DNA from: Panulirus ornatus
Lineage: Eukaryota > Arthropoda > Malacostraca > Decapoda > Palinuridae
Reading direction: 5' to 3'
Length of the DNA stretch: 64,000 nt
Assembly (NCBI RefSeq): GCF_036320965.1
Contig: NC_092249.1
Span: forward strand, 2,037,614-2,101,613
Below are positions 1-10,160 of the stretch, in pieces; the first letter of the stretch is position 1, and every line of letters starts with the position of its first letter. The notes beneath the pieces were generated by a model, which did not search any database, had not been told where the DNA came from, and saw nothing but the letters and a program-made list of their open reading frames with translations. Both the position numbers and the translations under genes were made by a program.

Positions 1-815
1 TTCCTTTACCTACACAGAGTTCAGCAACCCAATCTAGACATCACTAGCTTATCAAATAGCTAAATAGCTTAATGAGCATGCCGTGGCTTAAAAATACTTT
101 GCCTAATTCTTACAACAACTTTCAATTTCTTTCCGTCCATGGAGCAGAGCTATCACTGATTTTATCCAATTATCACCCATATGATCATTTTTCTAGGCAG
201 CCATATACTTTATTCCAAATCTATTTATGTGCAGCTTTACTCATCCTCCTCACATATTAACCCCCACTTCAGCTTTTTCATTTTTTGATGCTGTTATTAC
301 TTTCTAATCACCTTGTCTTCTTCTCTGCTGCTTGTGAGCCTAACATTATCATATCCTCCAATAATTTTTTCAACTGGTTAGCTGCAGTTCACCAGCATGC
401 CATGAAAACCTTGCAAGTATTGTGATACAAAGCTGAAACCAATTTACATGCATGCCACATAATAGAAATAGTTGAAAAGCACTGAGCAAGATCATGTACT
501 ACTTGGCAAACCAATGTGTCATATGATTACTGAGTAACTATTGTCAACTCAATGGAAAGCCATTATCAAATCTGTTCCTTCCCCTTCCTATCTCATGTTT
601 TTCCTTAACAGCTACAACCAGCTCTTTTTCAAAAGGCAGGTTTCAACTTCCTCCAAAAATTAAGCTTAATCTCCTTCTCTCTTCAATTTTCAATAATTTC
701 AGTCCTTTTTTTATGTTTCATGTAAGGCCTGGCCTCAAACTGGACTTTTGTACATTTAACAAATTGATTTACGAAAACATCTTATACTGTTGGTACTAAG
801 TACACTGACACCCTA
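1..815. other. unannotated AT-rich sequence, probably intron
   Basis: No exon, RNA gene or recognisable element was found on either strand. The short plus-strand ORF near the start has no recognisable domain. If the host gene continues, this is intron downstream of the PDZ7 exons. The next host exon, expected to open the linker to PDZ8, was not found and probably lies outside the window. Confidence 0.5.
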
Positions 816-985
816 CAAAACTTTTAATAGGGTTCGGCATTAAGTCTTTTCTTTCTAAATTTCCTTCCTTAGGGAATTCTGCTTTCTCTGTCATCTCTTG
901 CAAAACTTTTAATAGGGTTCGGCATTAAGTCTTTTCTTTCTAAATTTCCTTCCTTAGGGAATTCTGCTTTCTCTGTCATCTCTTG
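816..985. repeat. 85-bp perfect tandem duplication
   Basis: Two adjacent 85-bp units (816-900 and 901-985) are identical by eye, and the first ten bases of a third copy follow. No coding potential. The perfect identity implies a very recent duplication or an assembly stutter. Confidence 0.9.
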
Positions 986-1194
986 CAAAACTTTTATATA
1001 CATTCCTCAATATTCTGGAGAGTAATGATGCTGTCTTCCTGAATATATTTTACAAGACTTACATAAATTCACAGCCATACATTCTTGTCTTATTCATCAT
1101 CATCAAATATCTAAAACACATAAATGCAGATATACATATCAACATATACATACATGTACACAGAAATATACATATATAAACATGTACACATTCA

Positions 1195-1330
1195 TATTTG
1201 CTTGCCTTCATCCATTTCCCACATTAGCGAGGTAGTGTCAATAACAGAGGACTGAGCCTTACAGGACAAAATCCTCATTTGGTCCCCTTCTTCGTTCCTT
1301 CGTTTGGAAAAGCTAAGCCAAGTACTCAAC
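1195..1330 (-). repeat. SINE-like repeat, family S (old copy)
   Basis: It has the conserved block around 'TTAGCGAGGTAG' followed by the 'AACAGAGGACTGAGCC' block and a 'TCCTTCGTTTGGAAAA' block. The same order occurs at 10253-10385, 17905-18120 and 53236-53420. Copies that keep a homopolymer tail place poly(A) on the minus strand, which sets the orientation. Not coding. Confidence 0.7.
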
Positions 1331-1510
1331 TTATCAACCAAACTCTAGGAATGGATAAACAGCAGGGTTGACTATGGACTGACTGTCATGACCAGGGTTC
1401 AAACCTATTATGGAGGCTCCCTCTAAGCTCAGAAAGCCATTCATATATACATCACAGGAAAATGTTAGCTTTTGAATTAAGAGTGGAAAATCACTTCTCT
1501 AAATACAAAC

Positions 1511-1654
1511 CTTCAAGTGACCTCCTTTTCCAGCAGGAGAATCAGGAAGCACATTTTTGATGAAAATTCCAGTCACAGAAGAACCAGACCAACTAAGATC
1601 CACCTTCCCTCCAACAATGGAAATACCAAGAGAATTCTTTTCATCCCGATGTAC
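1511..1654 (-). CDS. Patj: duplicate exon: first half of PDZ7-like domain
   Basis: A 144-nt, 48-codon exon with no internal stop, flanked by a TTCAG acceptor and a GTTTGT donor. It is identical base for base to the exon at 10567-10710. It encodes the carboxylate-binding loop SLGISIVGG and the strand GIFIKNVLPDSPAG, as in PDZ7 of MPDZ/PATJ. Both ends are phase 0, so it can be included or skipped without shifting the frame. In transcription order it lies after the second-half exon (6905-6780), so including both copies would give a PDZ half with no partner unless another second-half exon follows outside the window. It could be a mutually exclusive exon, a non-functional recent duplicate, or an assembly duplication. 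Its identity as exon sequence is certain; its use is not. Confidence 0.6.
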
Positions 1655-1757
1655 CTGAAGAAGTAAATCATCTTATGTTAAAAAGTAATAGTAAGAAAAC
1701 TTTTTCTAGGATCTTCTGTTTCCTAGCACTACCTTGCTGATGCAGGAAACTGCGATC

Positions 1758-1792
<35 letters not shown>

Positions 1793-2885
1793 TTTTTTTT
1801 TTTTTTTGCCGCTGTCTCCTGCGTTTGCGAGGTAGCGCAAGGAAACAGACGAAAGAAATGGCCCAACCCACCCCCATACACATGTACATACACACGTCCA
1901 CACACGCAAATATACATACCTACACAGCTTTCCATGGTTTACCCCAGACGCTTCACATGCCTTGATTCAATCCACTGACAGCACGTCAACCCCTGTATAC
2001 CACATCGCTCCAATTCACTCTATTCCTTGCCCGCCTTTCACCCTCCTGCATGTTCAGGCCCCGATCACTCAAAATCTTTTTCACTCCATCTTTCCACCTC
2101 CAATTTGGTCTCCTACTTCTCCTCGTTCCCTCCACCTCCGACACATATATCCTCTTGGTCAATCTTTCCTCACTCATTCTCTCCATGTGCCCAAACCATT
2201 TCAAAACACCCTCTTCTGCTCTCTCAACCACGCTCTTTTTATTTCCACACATCTCTCTTACCCTTACGTTACTTACTCGATCAAACCACCTCACACCACA
2301 CATTGTCCTCAAACATCTCATTTCCAGCACATCCATCCTCCTGCGCACAACTCTCTCCATAGCCCATGCCTTGCAACCATACAACAGTGTTGGAACCACT
2401 ATTCCTTCAAACATAGCCATTTTTGCTTTCGGAGATAATGTTCTCGACTTCCACACATTCTTCAAGGCTCCCAGGATTCCCCCCCCCCCCCCCTATGATT
2501 TACTTCCGCTTCCATGGTTCCATTTGCTGCCAAGTCCATTCCCAGATATCTAAAACACTTCACTTCTTCCAATTTTTCTCCTTTTAAACTTACATGAAAA
2601 TTAACTTGTCCCTCAACCCTAATGAACCTAATAACCTTGCTCTTATTCACATTTACTCTCAACTTTCTCCTTTCACACACTTTTGCAAACTCAGTCACCA
2701 ACACACTTATACCTATGTGATTCACACATTTATTCCCTAAACCTCGGGCACATTGCCATGAGCTATTTATATACTAATATCCTTACTAACTAATCAACAA
2801 CACAATTATCCCTTTCTTAAGAAATTCATTTGCAATCCTATCAACTCCAGCCAGTTATCTGCACTTTATCTAATGCAAAATATTC
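1758..2885 (-). mobile_element. LINE family A copy 1, composite of young tail and old body
   Basis: Read on the minus strand this is the 3' part of an RTE-like non-LTR retrotransposon. From 1987 to 2465 it encodes the end of the reverse-transcriptase polyprotein (VVPTLLYG, GHMERMSEERLTKR, RPNWRWKDG), followed by the 3' UTR, poly(A) and a (TTA)n microsatellite. A poly(C/G) run at 2479-2493 breaks the frame. From about 2504 leftward in the element the sequence switches to an older copy (CERRKLRVNVNKSKVIRF) that is ~99% identical to the copy at 5743 onward. Near 2745 it jumps to an upstream part of the RT, so there is an internal deletion of roughly 640 bp against the 46.6-49.4 kb copy. Inactive. 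Confidence 0.88.
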
Positions 2886-3160
2886 ATATTTTTTCATACT
2901 TGTTCACCATTTCCAATGTTTGTGAGTTTTGAAAACAAGCATTTCCACCATATAAAAAATTCATTACTAAACAAAACAGTCGTCTTGTACACAGTTACAT
3001 TCTCTAAAAATATGTCTCACAAACTTCTTACTAAAAATGGTAACTTTACTTAAAAATTTTGCTTATAAATGCTAATACCTGAAATGTCAGAATTAATCTG
3101 TACGAAAAAAATGAACTGTATAACAATCAATCATCTCTGGACAGCAACAGAAAAAAAAAT
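2504..3160. repeat. segmental duplication pair member 1 (partner 5743-6402)
   Basis: About 657 bp match 5743-6402 with only a few single-base and indel differences, for example near 2776, 2812 and 3096. The shared part covers an old LINE fragment and ~270 bp of unique AT-rich sequence. The left breakpoint is inside homologous LINE sequence; the right breakpoint falls in an A-rich run. Either LINE-mediated non-allelic recombination or haplotype mis-joining would explain it. Confidence 0.88.
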
Positions 3161-3436
3161 ATATATAGAGGAAACATACCATAACTTTAATTCAACAACC
3201 TTTCCTAGTATGAAAGGTGTCAATTTTCTGAGCCACAAATGGTTCGGAATAAAGATTATATTTACCTACCTCTCCCTTCCAGCCCACACACCACTACATA
3301 CAAATAAATACATATTTCTTCACAAAGTAGTGCCAAGAACAGAGGAAGACAAGCCATATCTGCTCAAATCCATTCTCTAACTGTCAAGAGTAATGCACTG
3401 AAACCAGAGCAACCTATCCACAACCACACCCCCACA
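3161..3436. other. short unique spacer
   Basis: Present between the duplicated old-LINE segment and the tandem young-LINE units, with no counterpart elsewhere in the window. No exon or element recognised. Confidence 0.4.
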
Positions 3437-4570
3437 GAACTTTCCATGGTTTACCCTAGACACTTCACATGCCTTGATTCAATCCACTGACAGCACGTCA
3501 ACCCCTGTATACCACATCGGTCCAATTCACTCTATTCCTTGCCCGCCTTTCACCCTCCTGCATGTTCAGGCCCCGATCACTCAAAATCTTTTTCACTCCA
3601 TCTTTCCACCTCCAATTTGGTCTCCTACTTCTCCTCGTTCCCTCCACCTCCGACACATATATCCTCTTGGTCAATCTTTCCTCACTCATTCTCTCCATGT
3701 GCCCAAACCATTTCAAAACACCCTCTTCTGCTCTCTCAACCACGCTCTTTTTATTTCCACACATCTCTCTTACCCTTACGTTACTTACTCGATCAAACCA
3801 CCTCACACCACACATTGTCCTCAAACATCTCATTTCCAGCACATCCATCCTCCTGCGCACAACTCTCTCCATAGCCCATGCCTTGCAACCATACAACAGT
3901 GTTGGAACCACTATTCCTTCAAACATACCCATATATATATATATTTTTTTTTTTTTTTGCCGCTGTCTCCTGCGTTTGCGAGGTAGCGCAAGGAAACAGA
4001 CGAAAGAAATGGCCCAACCCACCCCCATACACATGTACATACACACGTCCACACACGCAAATATACATACCTACACAGCTTTCCATGGTTTACCCCGGAC
4101 GCTTCACATGCCTTGATTCAATCCACTGACAGCACGTCAACCCCTGTATACCACATCGCTCCAATTCACTCTATTCCTTGCCCGCCTTTCACCCTCCTGC
4201 ATGTTCAGGCCCCGATCACTCAAAATCTTTTTCACTCCATCTTTCCACCTCCAATTTGGTCTCCTACTTCTCCTCGTTCCCTCCACCTCCGACACATATA
4301 TCCTCTTGGTCAATCTTTCCTCACTCATTCTCTCCATGTGCCCAAACCATTTCAAAACACCCTCTTCTGCTCTCTCAACCACGCTCTTTTTATTTCCACA
4401 CATCTCTCTTACCCTTACGTTACTTACTCGATCAAACCACCTCACACCACACATTGTCCTCAAACATCTCATTTCCAGCACATCCATCCTCCTGCGCACA
4501 ACTCTCTCCATAGCCCATGCCTTGCAACCATACAACAGTGTTGGAACCACTATTCCTTCAAACATACCCA
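3437..4570 (-). mobile_element. LINE family A, two 639-bp tandem units
   Basis: Two nearly identical LINE 3' fragments occur in direct orientation with a 639-bp period: the same codons start at 3474 and 4113. Both are 5'-truncated at exactly the same base, next to (AT)n at 3931 and 4570. Identical truncation points are not expected from independent insertions, so this is a tandem duplication of one insertion. The encoded part is the RT C-terminal region from MFEGIVVPTLLYG to the stop. Inactive fragments. Confidence 0.85.
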
Positions 4571-5053
4571 TATATATATATATATTATATATATATATAT
4601 TTTTTTTTTTTTCTTTTTTTGCCGCTGTCTCCTGCGTTTGCGAGGTAGCGCAAGGAAACAGACGAAAGAAATGGCCCAACCCACCCCCATACACATGTAC
4701 ATACACACGTCCACACACGCAAATATACATAATAATAATAATAATAATAATAATAATATTTTTTTTTTTTTTTTGCCGCTGTCTCCTGCGTTTGCGAGGT
4801 AGCGCAAGGAAACAGACGAAAGAAATGGCCCAACCCACCCCCATACACATGTATATACATATGTCCACACACGCAAATATACATAATAATAATAATATTT
4901 TTTTTTTTTTTTGCCGCTGTCTCCTGCGTTTGCGAGGTAGCGCAAGGAAACAGACGAAAGAAATGGCCCAACCCACCCCCATACACATGTACATACACAC
5001 GTCCACACACGCAAATATACATACCTATACATCTCAACATTTTTTTTTTTTTT
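4571..5053 (-). mobile_element. three LINE family A 3'-tail modules in tandem
   Basis: Modules of ~110 bp containing only the last part of the LINE 3' UTR begin at 4621, 4775 and 4913. Each is preceded by poly(T). The first two stop at the same site, 'CGCAAATATACAT', and lead directly into (AAT)n plus poly(T) of the next module. The third continues a further 20 bp to 'CATCTCAACAT' before its poly(T). The arrangement looks like serial insertion of ultra-short 3' ends into the microsatellite tail of an earlier one, or template switching during reverse transcription. Confidence 0.85.
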
Positions 5054-6125
5054 ATACTTTGTCGCTGTCTCCCGCGTTTGCGAGGTAGCGCAAGGAAACA
5101 GACGAAAGAAATGGCCCAACCCACCCCCATACACATGTATATACATACGTCCACACACGCAAATATACATACCTACACAGCTTTCCATGGTTTACCCCAG
5201 ACGCTTCACATGCCCTGATTCAATCCACTGACAGCACGTCAACCCCTGTATACCACATCGCTCCAATTCACTCTATTCCTTGCACGCCTCTCACCCTCCT
5301 GTATGTTCAGGCCCTGATCGCTCAAAATCTTTTTCACTCTATCCTTCCACCTCCAATTTGGTCTCCTACTTCTTGTGTCCTCCACCTCTGCTACATATAT
5401 CCTCTCTGTCAATCTTTCCTCACTCATTCTCTCTACATGTTCAAAACACTTCAACACACCCTCTTCTGCTCTCTCCACCACACTCTTTTTATTTTCACAT
5501 CTCTCTCTTTCCCTTTCATCACTTACACGATCAAACCACCTAACATCACATACCGTCCTCAAACATTTCATTTCCAACACATCCATCCCCATCCGTACAA
5601 CCCTCTGTGCAACCATATAAAATCGATGGAACTACTATTCCTTCAAACATATCCAATTTTGCTCTCCAAGATGACATTCTCTCCTTCAACACATTCCTCA
5701 TCGTTCCCAGAACCTTCGCCCCCTTCCCACCCCGTGACTCACTTCCGCTTCCATGGTTCCATTTGCTGCCAAGTCCATTCCCAGATATCTAAAACACTTC
5801 ACTTCTTCCAATTTTTCTCCTTTTAAACTTACATGAAAATTAACTTGTCCCTCAACCCTAATGAACCTAATAACCTTGCTCTTATTCACATTTACTCTCA
5901 ACTTTCTCCTTTCACACACTTTTGCAAACTCAGTCACCAACACACTTATACCTATGTGATTCACACATTTATTCCCTAAACCTCGGGCACATTGCCATGA
6001 GCTATTTATAAACTGAATATCCTTACTAACTAATCAACAACACAATTATCCCCTTTCTTAAGAAATTCATTTGCAATCCTATCAACTCCAGCCAGTTATC
6101 TGCACTTTATCTAATGCAAAATATT
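5054..6125 (-). mobile_element. LINE family A, old diverged copy
   Basis: Minus-strand open segments 5616-5239 and 5964-5698 encode degenerate RT C-terminal sequence (VDVLEMKCLRT-like, RPNWRWKDRVKKIL, CERRKLRVNVNKSK). The protein differs from the younger copies at many positions, for example a charged run RERERERCENKK and KCFEHVERM. The part beyond 5743 is shared with 2504-3160. A block near 6000-6125 matches an upstream RT region, implying an internal deletion. Confidence 0.85.
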
Positions 6126-6402
6126 CATATTTTTTCATACTTGTTCACCATTTCCAATGTTTGTGAGTTTTGAAAACAAGCATTTCCACCATATAAAAAA
6201 TTCATTACTAAACAAAACAGTCGTCTTGTACACAGTTACATTCTCTAAAAATATGTCTCACAAACTTCTTACTAAAAATGGTAACTTTACTTAAAAATTT
6301 TGCTTATAAATGCTAATACCTGAAATGTCAGAATTACATCTGTACGAAAAAAATGAACTGTATAACAATCAATCATCTCTGGACAGCAACAGAAAAAAAA
6401 AT
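5743..6402. repeat. segmental duplication pair member 2 (partner 2504-3160)
   Basis: See 2504-3160. Here the flanking LINE tail is the old diverged version, so this copy probably has the original configuration and 2504-3160 the recombined one. The sequence to the right of 6402 is unrelated to that right of 3160. Confidence 0.8.
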
Positions 6403-6779
6403 AACTGAACCACCATCACATCACGTATGTTGGTTTGTTGCAATGAATTATGCAGCCCACAGTACATATTCTACTGTTCAGTCATACAAGAATACAGTGA
6501 GTGCAGGTATTTATTTTTCATTAAGAAATGGGTATGGAACTATGAGGGTGGAAAGAAAACTAAGAAAATCTGAAATGGGTGGGAACATATTCCGATAATA
6601 GCAGCAAGTAAAGCAGAAAAATATAGATTAAAAAGAAGGGTATGTATACCATATGGATTTCATCAAAGCAAATACTGATACAATAAAAACATTAAAAGAA
6701 GTTTCTGCATGAATAATACCATGTACAATGGAGAAGGTGACCATTGGAGATTAAGCTACATATGAATATCTAAACTTAC
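6403..6779. other. intron sequence downstream of the PDZ7 second-half exon
   Basis: AT-rich and non-repetitive. The only relevant signal is the GTAAGTTTA donor of the adjacent exon at its right edge. Confidence 0.5.
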
Positions 6780-6905
6780 CCACTGCACTAGACTCTGCAC
6801 GACAAAGGTAACTGGATTGCCGGTCTTCTTGATAACTTCCACAGCCTTTTCATGGGTTGCGCCTCGAAGGTCAATCCCTTCTACTTCTAGAATCCGGTCA
6901 CCAGT
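6780..6905 (-). CDS. Patj: Patj/MPDZ exon: second half of PDZ7-like domain
   Basis: A 126-nt, 42-codon exon, phase 0 at both ends, with acceptor CTCCACAG and consensus donor GTAAGT. It encodes [20 protein letters not shown] followed by [18 protein letters not shown]. These are strand 4, helix B and the last strand of a PDZ domain. In MPDZ/PATJ PDZ7 the corresponding stretch is GDRIVEVDG...SHEQAVEAIRKAGNPVVFMVQS, recalled from family knowledge. The histidine at the first position of helix B (T-H-E) predicts class I ligands, meaning C-terminal S/T-x-hydrophobic. It joins exon 10710-10567 in frame (HLK|TGDR). Codons end in G or C in 20 of 42 cases. The protein is expected at the subapical region or tight/septate junctions as part of the Crumbs-Pals1-Patj complex (inference from family). 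Confidence 0.93.
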
Positions 6906-7194
6906 CTGTGGAGTAGTAATCTACCTTCAAGTTCATTCCACTTTTGTTTCTGGAGGTTTACAGTATGTTGTTCAAGTGTACAGATGCAGCTTTCTAAGAG
7001 CAATGTGTTTTCAGAAGAGGAGGTGGAGTTACATTGCTACCATTAGTGGGAAGGAGGGAGGATGAACAAGCGAACGGTGATGGTGTTTATCTCAACTGCC
7101 TCCCCTGCCACCACCACCACCAAAACTTTACCTTTCATCCTCAGTCATGGTACTGGCTGTTTACTTTTTATATATCTATCTGTATCTCTAATGT

Positions 7195-7400
7195 CTGATC
7201 TCCAGGGGCCCCCTCATGGGGGTTGCCAAAGCATAAGAGTCTCCAAAACTAGCAAACTCCAGTGCTGCTTCTTAGCCTTTAGCGCCTCATCCTTAACAGG
7301 CCACTGCATAAGGGTAACTCTGGCACAGAGTTTCTGGAAGCTCATACCTACTGTTCCATTGACTATTGTTTACTTTACAAGAAAAAAGTTATCATCCCTG
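7195..7400. repeat. dispersed repeat family R3
   Basis: It shares 'GTGCTGCTTCTTAGCCTTT' and a following cassette ('CACTGCATAAGGGTAACTCT'-like) with 18600-18700. A short weaker copy is at 15680-15765. Not coding; class unknown. Confidence 0.6.
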
Positions 7401-8390
7401 TTAACTATGAATATGGAATATTCCATATGAGTGAGAAATTAAGTTTGTAAATTCAATCATGATATTGTAGGAATGTTTTCAGAAAAACATTTTGTCTTAC
7501 TTCATTTCTAATGTGTTTATATTGAAATAAAATTTCAGTTTGTACATCAATATACACAACATCAAAACACAAGAATCTGGTATGTATTGCTACCATATGT
7601 AGGAGTGAGGACTACTTGTTCACTGTCTTCATTGTAGGAAAAGTGTGTTCACTTAAATTAAGTGAGCTAAAAATGGGTCCCTATCATGGGTGACAAGTGT
7701 AAGTGTGTTGCTAGTACTGTTACTTACTATCAATCATTGCAAGCATATATATTTCAGCATATAACTGTTGATTAAATAAGCTTTCATGGGCTGGCTTTCA
7801 GCATTATAACACTGTCTATAAAAAACCAAGTTCCTAATCCCAAAAAATTACCTATGCTTGAAATTGGGATGTAACTATTGGTAAGCAAGTTACTCTCTTT
7901 ATTTCAGTTTTGTCCAAAAACTAAAGCTGAAATAATAATGCCTCCTTTGAAAAAAAAAATAAATAAAAGAAGAGGAACAGCATAATAAAAACTCGTTTGT
8001 TCACATAGTATCTTATAGTTTAGTATTCATTATGACAGAAGAGAAGCAAGGTATCCTTCACATCACATCTGGTGAAACATCTTCAAAATTGCCTTTCAAA
8101 TGTAAAGAAAAATTTTGAGCTTTTTACACTAGTCAGGTACATTAACATACACTGGCATTTAAGGAAAGACAGTATATAGGATAATCTGATTCCCCTATTA
8201 AAGCTTCTCATCAGTTTTGCTTAGGCAAAAAGATAATCATCACAGCTGCTCGATATCTCATATTACTCATCGATATATTCTTCTAATTTAGCTGAGATGG
8301 CACAAGTGACTGGATACCATAACTAAGGCCATCTTATTTTTGCCATACAGGCATGCTGAAAGAACGCATGACAAGGAGTTTACAAGAAAT
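7401..8390. other. intron sequence, nothing recognised
   Basis: AT-rich. No splice-flanked open segment with PDZ-like or other recognisable coding sequence on either strand. Confidence 0.45.
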
Positions 8391-8948
8391 TTTTTTTTTT
8401 TTTTATACTTTGTCGCTGTCTCCCGCGTTTGCGAGGTAGCGCGAGGAAACAGACGAAAGAAATGGCCCAACCCCCATACACACGTACATACACACGTCCA
8501 CACACGCAAATATACATACCTACACAGCTTTCCATGGTTTACCCCAGACGCTTCACATGCCTTGATTCAATCCACTGACAGCACGTCAACCCCTGTATAC
8601 CACATCGCTCCAATTCACTCTATTCCTTGCCCTCCTTTCACCCTCCTGCATGTTCAGGCCCCGATCACACAAAATCTTTTTCACTCCATCTTTCCACCTC
8701 CAATTTGGTCTCCCTCTTCTCCTCGTTCCCTCCACCTCCGACACATATATCCTCTTGGTCAATCTTTCCTCACTCATTCTCTCCATGTGCCCAAACCATT
8801 TCAAAACACCCTCTTCTGCTCTCTCAACCACGCTCTTTTTATTTCCACACATCTCTCTTACCCTTACGTTACTTACTCGATCAAACCACCTCACACCACA
8901 CATTGTCCTCAAACATCTCATTTCCAGCACATCCATCCTCCTGCGCAC
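8391..8948 (-). mobile_element. LINE family A insertion with target-site duplication
   Basis: A 3' LINE fragment with poly(A) (poly(T) at 8391-8404). It encodes the RT C-terminal end (8948-8586) without frameshift and is 5'-truncated just after the AWAM region. The 9-bp sequence ACAAGAAAT occurs immediately outside the poly(T) (8382-8390) and again at the 5' truncation point (8947-8955). This is a target-site duplication, although the first four bases overlap LINE sequence. It supports an independent insertion by target-primed reverse transcription. Its C-terminal codons (GTRRRGRPNW) match the 13.2, 28.3 and 46.8 kb copies rather than the GTRRSRRPN copies at 2-10 kb, so two subfamilies are present. 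Confidence 0.9.
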
Positions 8949-9189
8949 AAGAAATGTATGATAGTATTATTAAAGGAGTTGGTGCAAGAGGAAGACCATC
9001 TGTAATAAGGGGAAATATAGTGGAGGTGTACTGGAAAGAGAAAAAGGGGGAAGAATATGTGGCATGGTCTATGCAATGGAGGCATGAAAGAACAGGGAAA
9101 AGTGGAGACTCTTTTGCTGTGGCTATCCCCTTGATGGGAGTTTCCGGAGGGAATGGGCATCAGATATAGATAGACTATATATCTAATTA

Positions 9190-9380
9190 TTTTATCTACT
9201 TCACTCTGTAGCTGTCTCCCGCATTAGCGAGGTAGCACAAGGAAAGAGACGAAAGAATGGCCCAACCCACCCATAAACACATATATATACATACACGTCC
9301 ATGCACGCTACCTCGCTATCGCGGGAAATGGCGAATAGTATGAAAAAAAAAAAAGTCCACGCACGCAAATATACATACCT
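9190..9380. repeat. composite of SINE-like and LINE-tail pieces in both orientations
   Basis: At 9205-9302 lies a diverged LINE-tail/SINE head ('TTAGCGAGGTAGCACAAGG'). At 9305-9352 a plus-strand 3' end reads 'CGCTACCTCGC...GCGGGAAATGGCGAATA' and runs into poly(A). A LINE-tail piece ('CACGCAAATATACAT') then resumes. The two 3' ends face each other, giving a short foldback. Confidence 0.65.
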
Positions 9381-9392
9381 ATACATCTCAAC

Positions 9393-10160
9393 ATTTTTTT
9401 TTTTTTTCTTTGCTTTGTCGCTGTCTCCCGCGTTTGCGAGGTAGCGCAAGGAAACAGACGAAAGAAATGGCCCAACCCACCCCCATACACATGTATATAC
9501 ATACGTCCACACACGCAAATATACATACCTACACAGCTTTCCATGGTTTACCCCAGACGCTTCACATGCCCTGATTCAATCCACTGACAGCACGTCAACC
9601 CCGTTTATACCACATCGCTCCAATTCACTCTATTCCTTGCCCGCCTTTCACCCTCCTGCATGTTCAGGCCCCGATCACTCAAAATCTTTTTCACTCCATC
9701 TTTCCACCTATAATTTGGTCTCCTACTTCTCCTCGTTCCCTCCACCTCCGACACATATATCCTCTTGGTCAATCTTTCCTCACTCATTCTCTCCATGTGC
9801 CCAAACCATTTCAAAACGCCCTCTTCTGCTCTCTCAACCACGCTCTTTTTATTTCCACACATCTCTCTTACCCTTACATTACTTACTCAATCAAACCACC
9901 TCACACCACATATTGTCCTCAAACATCTCATTTCCAGCACATCCACCCTCCTGTGCACAACTCTCTCCATAGCCCATGCCTTGCAACCATACAACAGTGT
10001 TGGAACCACTATTCCTTCAAACATAGCCATTTTTGCTTTCGGAGATAATGTTCTCGACTTCCACACATTCTTCAAGGCTCCCAGGATTCCCCCCCCCCCC
10101 CCCCCCCCTATGATTTACTTCCGCTTCCATGGTCCCATCCGCTGGCAGATCCACTCCCAG
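9393..10160 (-). mobile_element. LINE family A copy joined to the exon duplication
   Basis: RT C-terminal codons (10075-9605 region) are interrupted by a frame-breaking base change and by an expanded poly(C) at 10090-10108. The copy ends at 10160 within the block encoding CFRYLG. There LINE sequence switches to the duplicated exon segment at the 13-bp shared string 'ATATCTAAAACAC'. It belongs to the GTRRSRRPN subfamily. Confidence 0.87.

Larger units (their letters stand above)
1107..1917. repeat. segmental duplication, copy A (carries a PDZ7 exon)
   Basis: This segment is nearly identical to 10161-10980. It contains, left to right, a SINE-like repeat, the 144-bp exon copy at 1511-1654, a (TAA)n tract, a poly(T) run and the first ~110 bp of a LINE family A tail. 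Visible differences are mainly indels: poly(T) length, one extra base near 1318 against 10366, and one near 1500 against 10552. The left edge matches copy B from a 13-bp block that is also present in LINE family A, so the copy B junction looks microhomology-driven or chimeric. Confidence 0.9.

Noticed and set aside
1..60. Possible host exon ending at a GTAAAG donor on the minus strand
   Set aside because: Only ~30 nt are open in one frame, no acceptor is visible and the residues match no part of the PDZ family; not supportable.
1668..1901. Poly-Leu/Ile ORFs beside the PDZ7 exon copies
   Set aside because: They come from translation of (TAA)n and poly(T) tails of LINE insertions.
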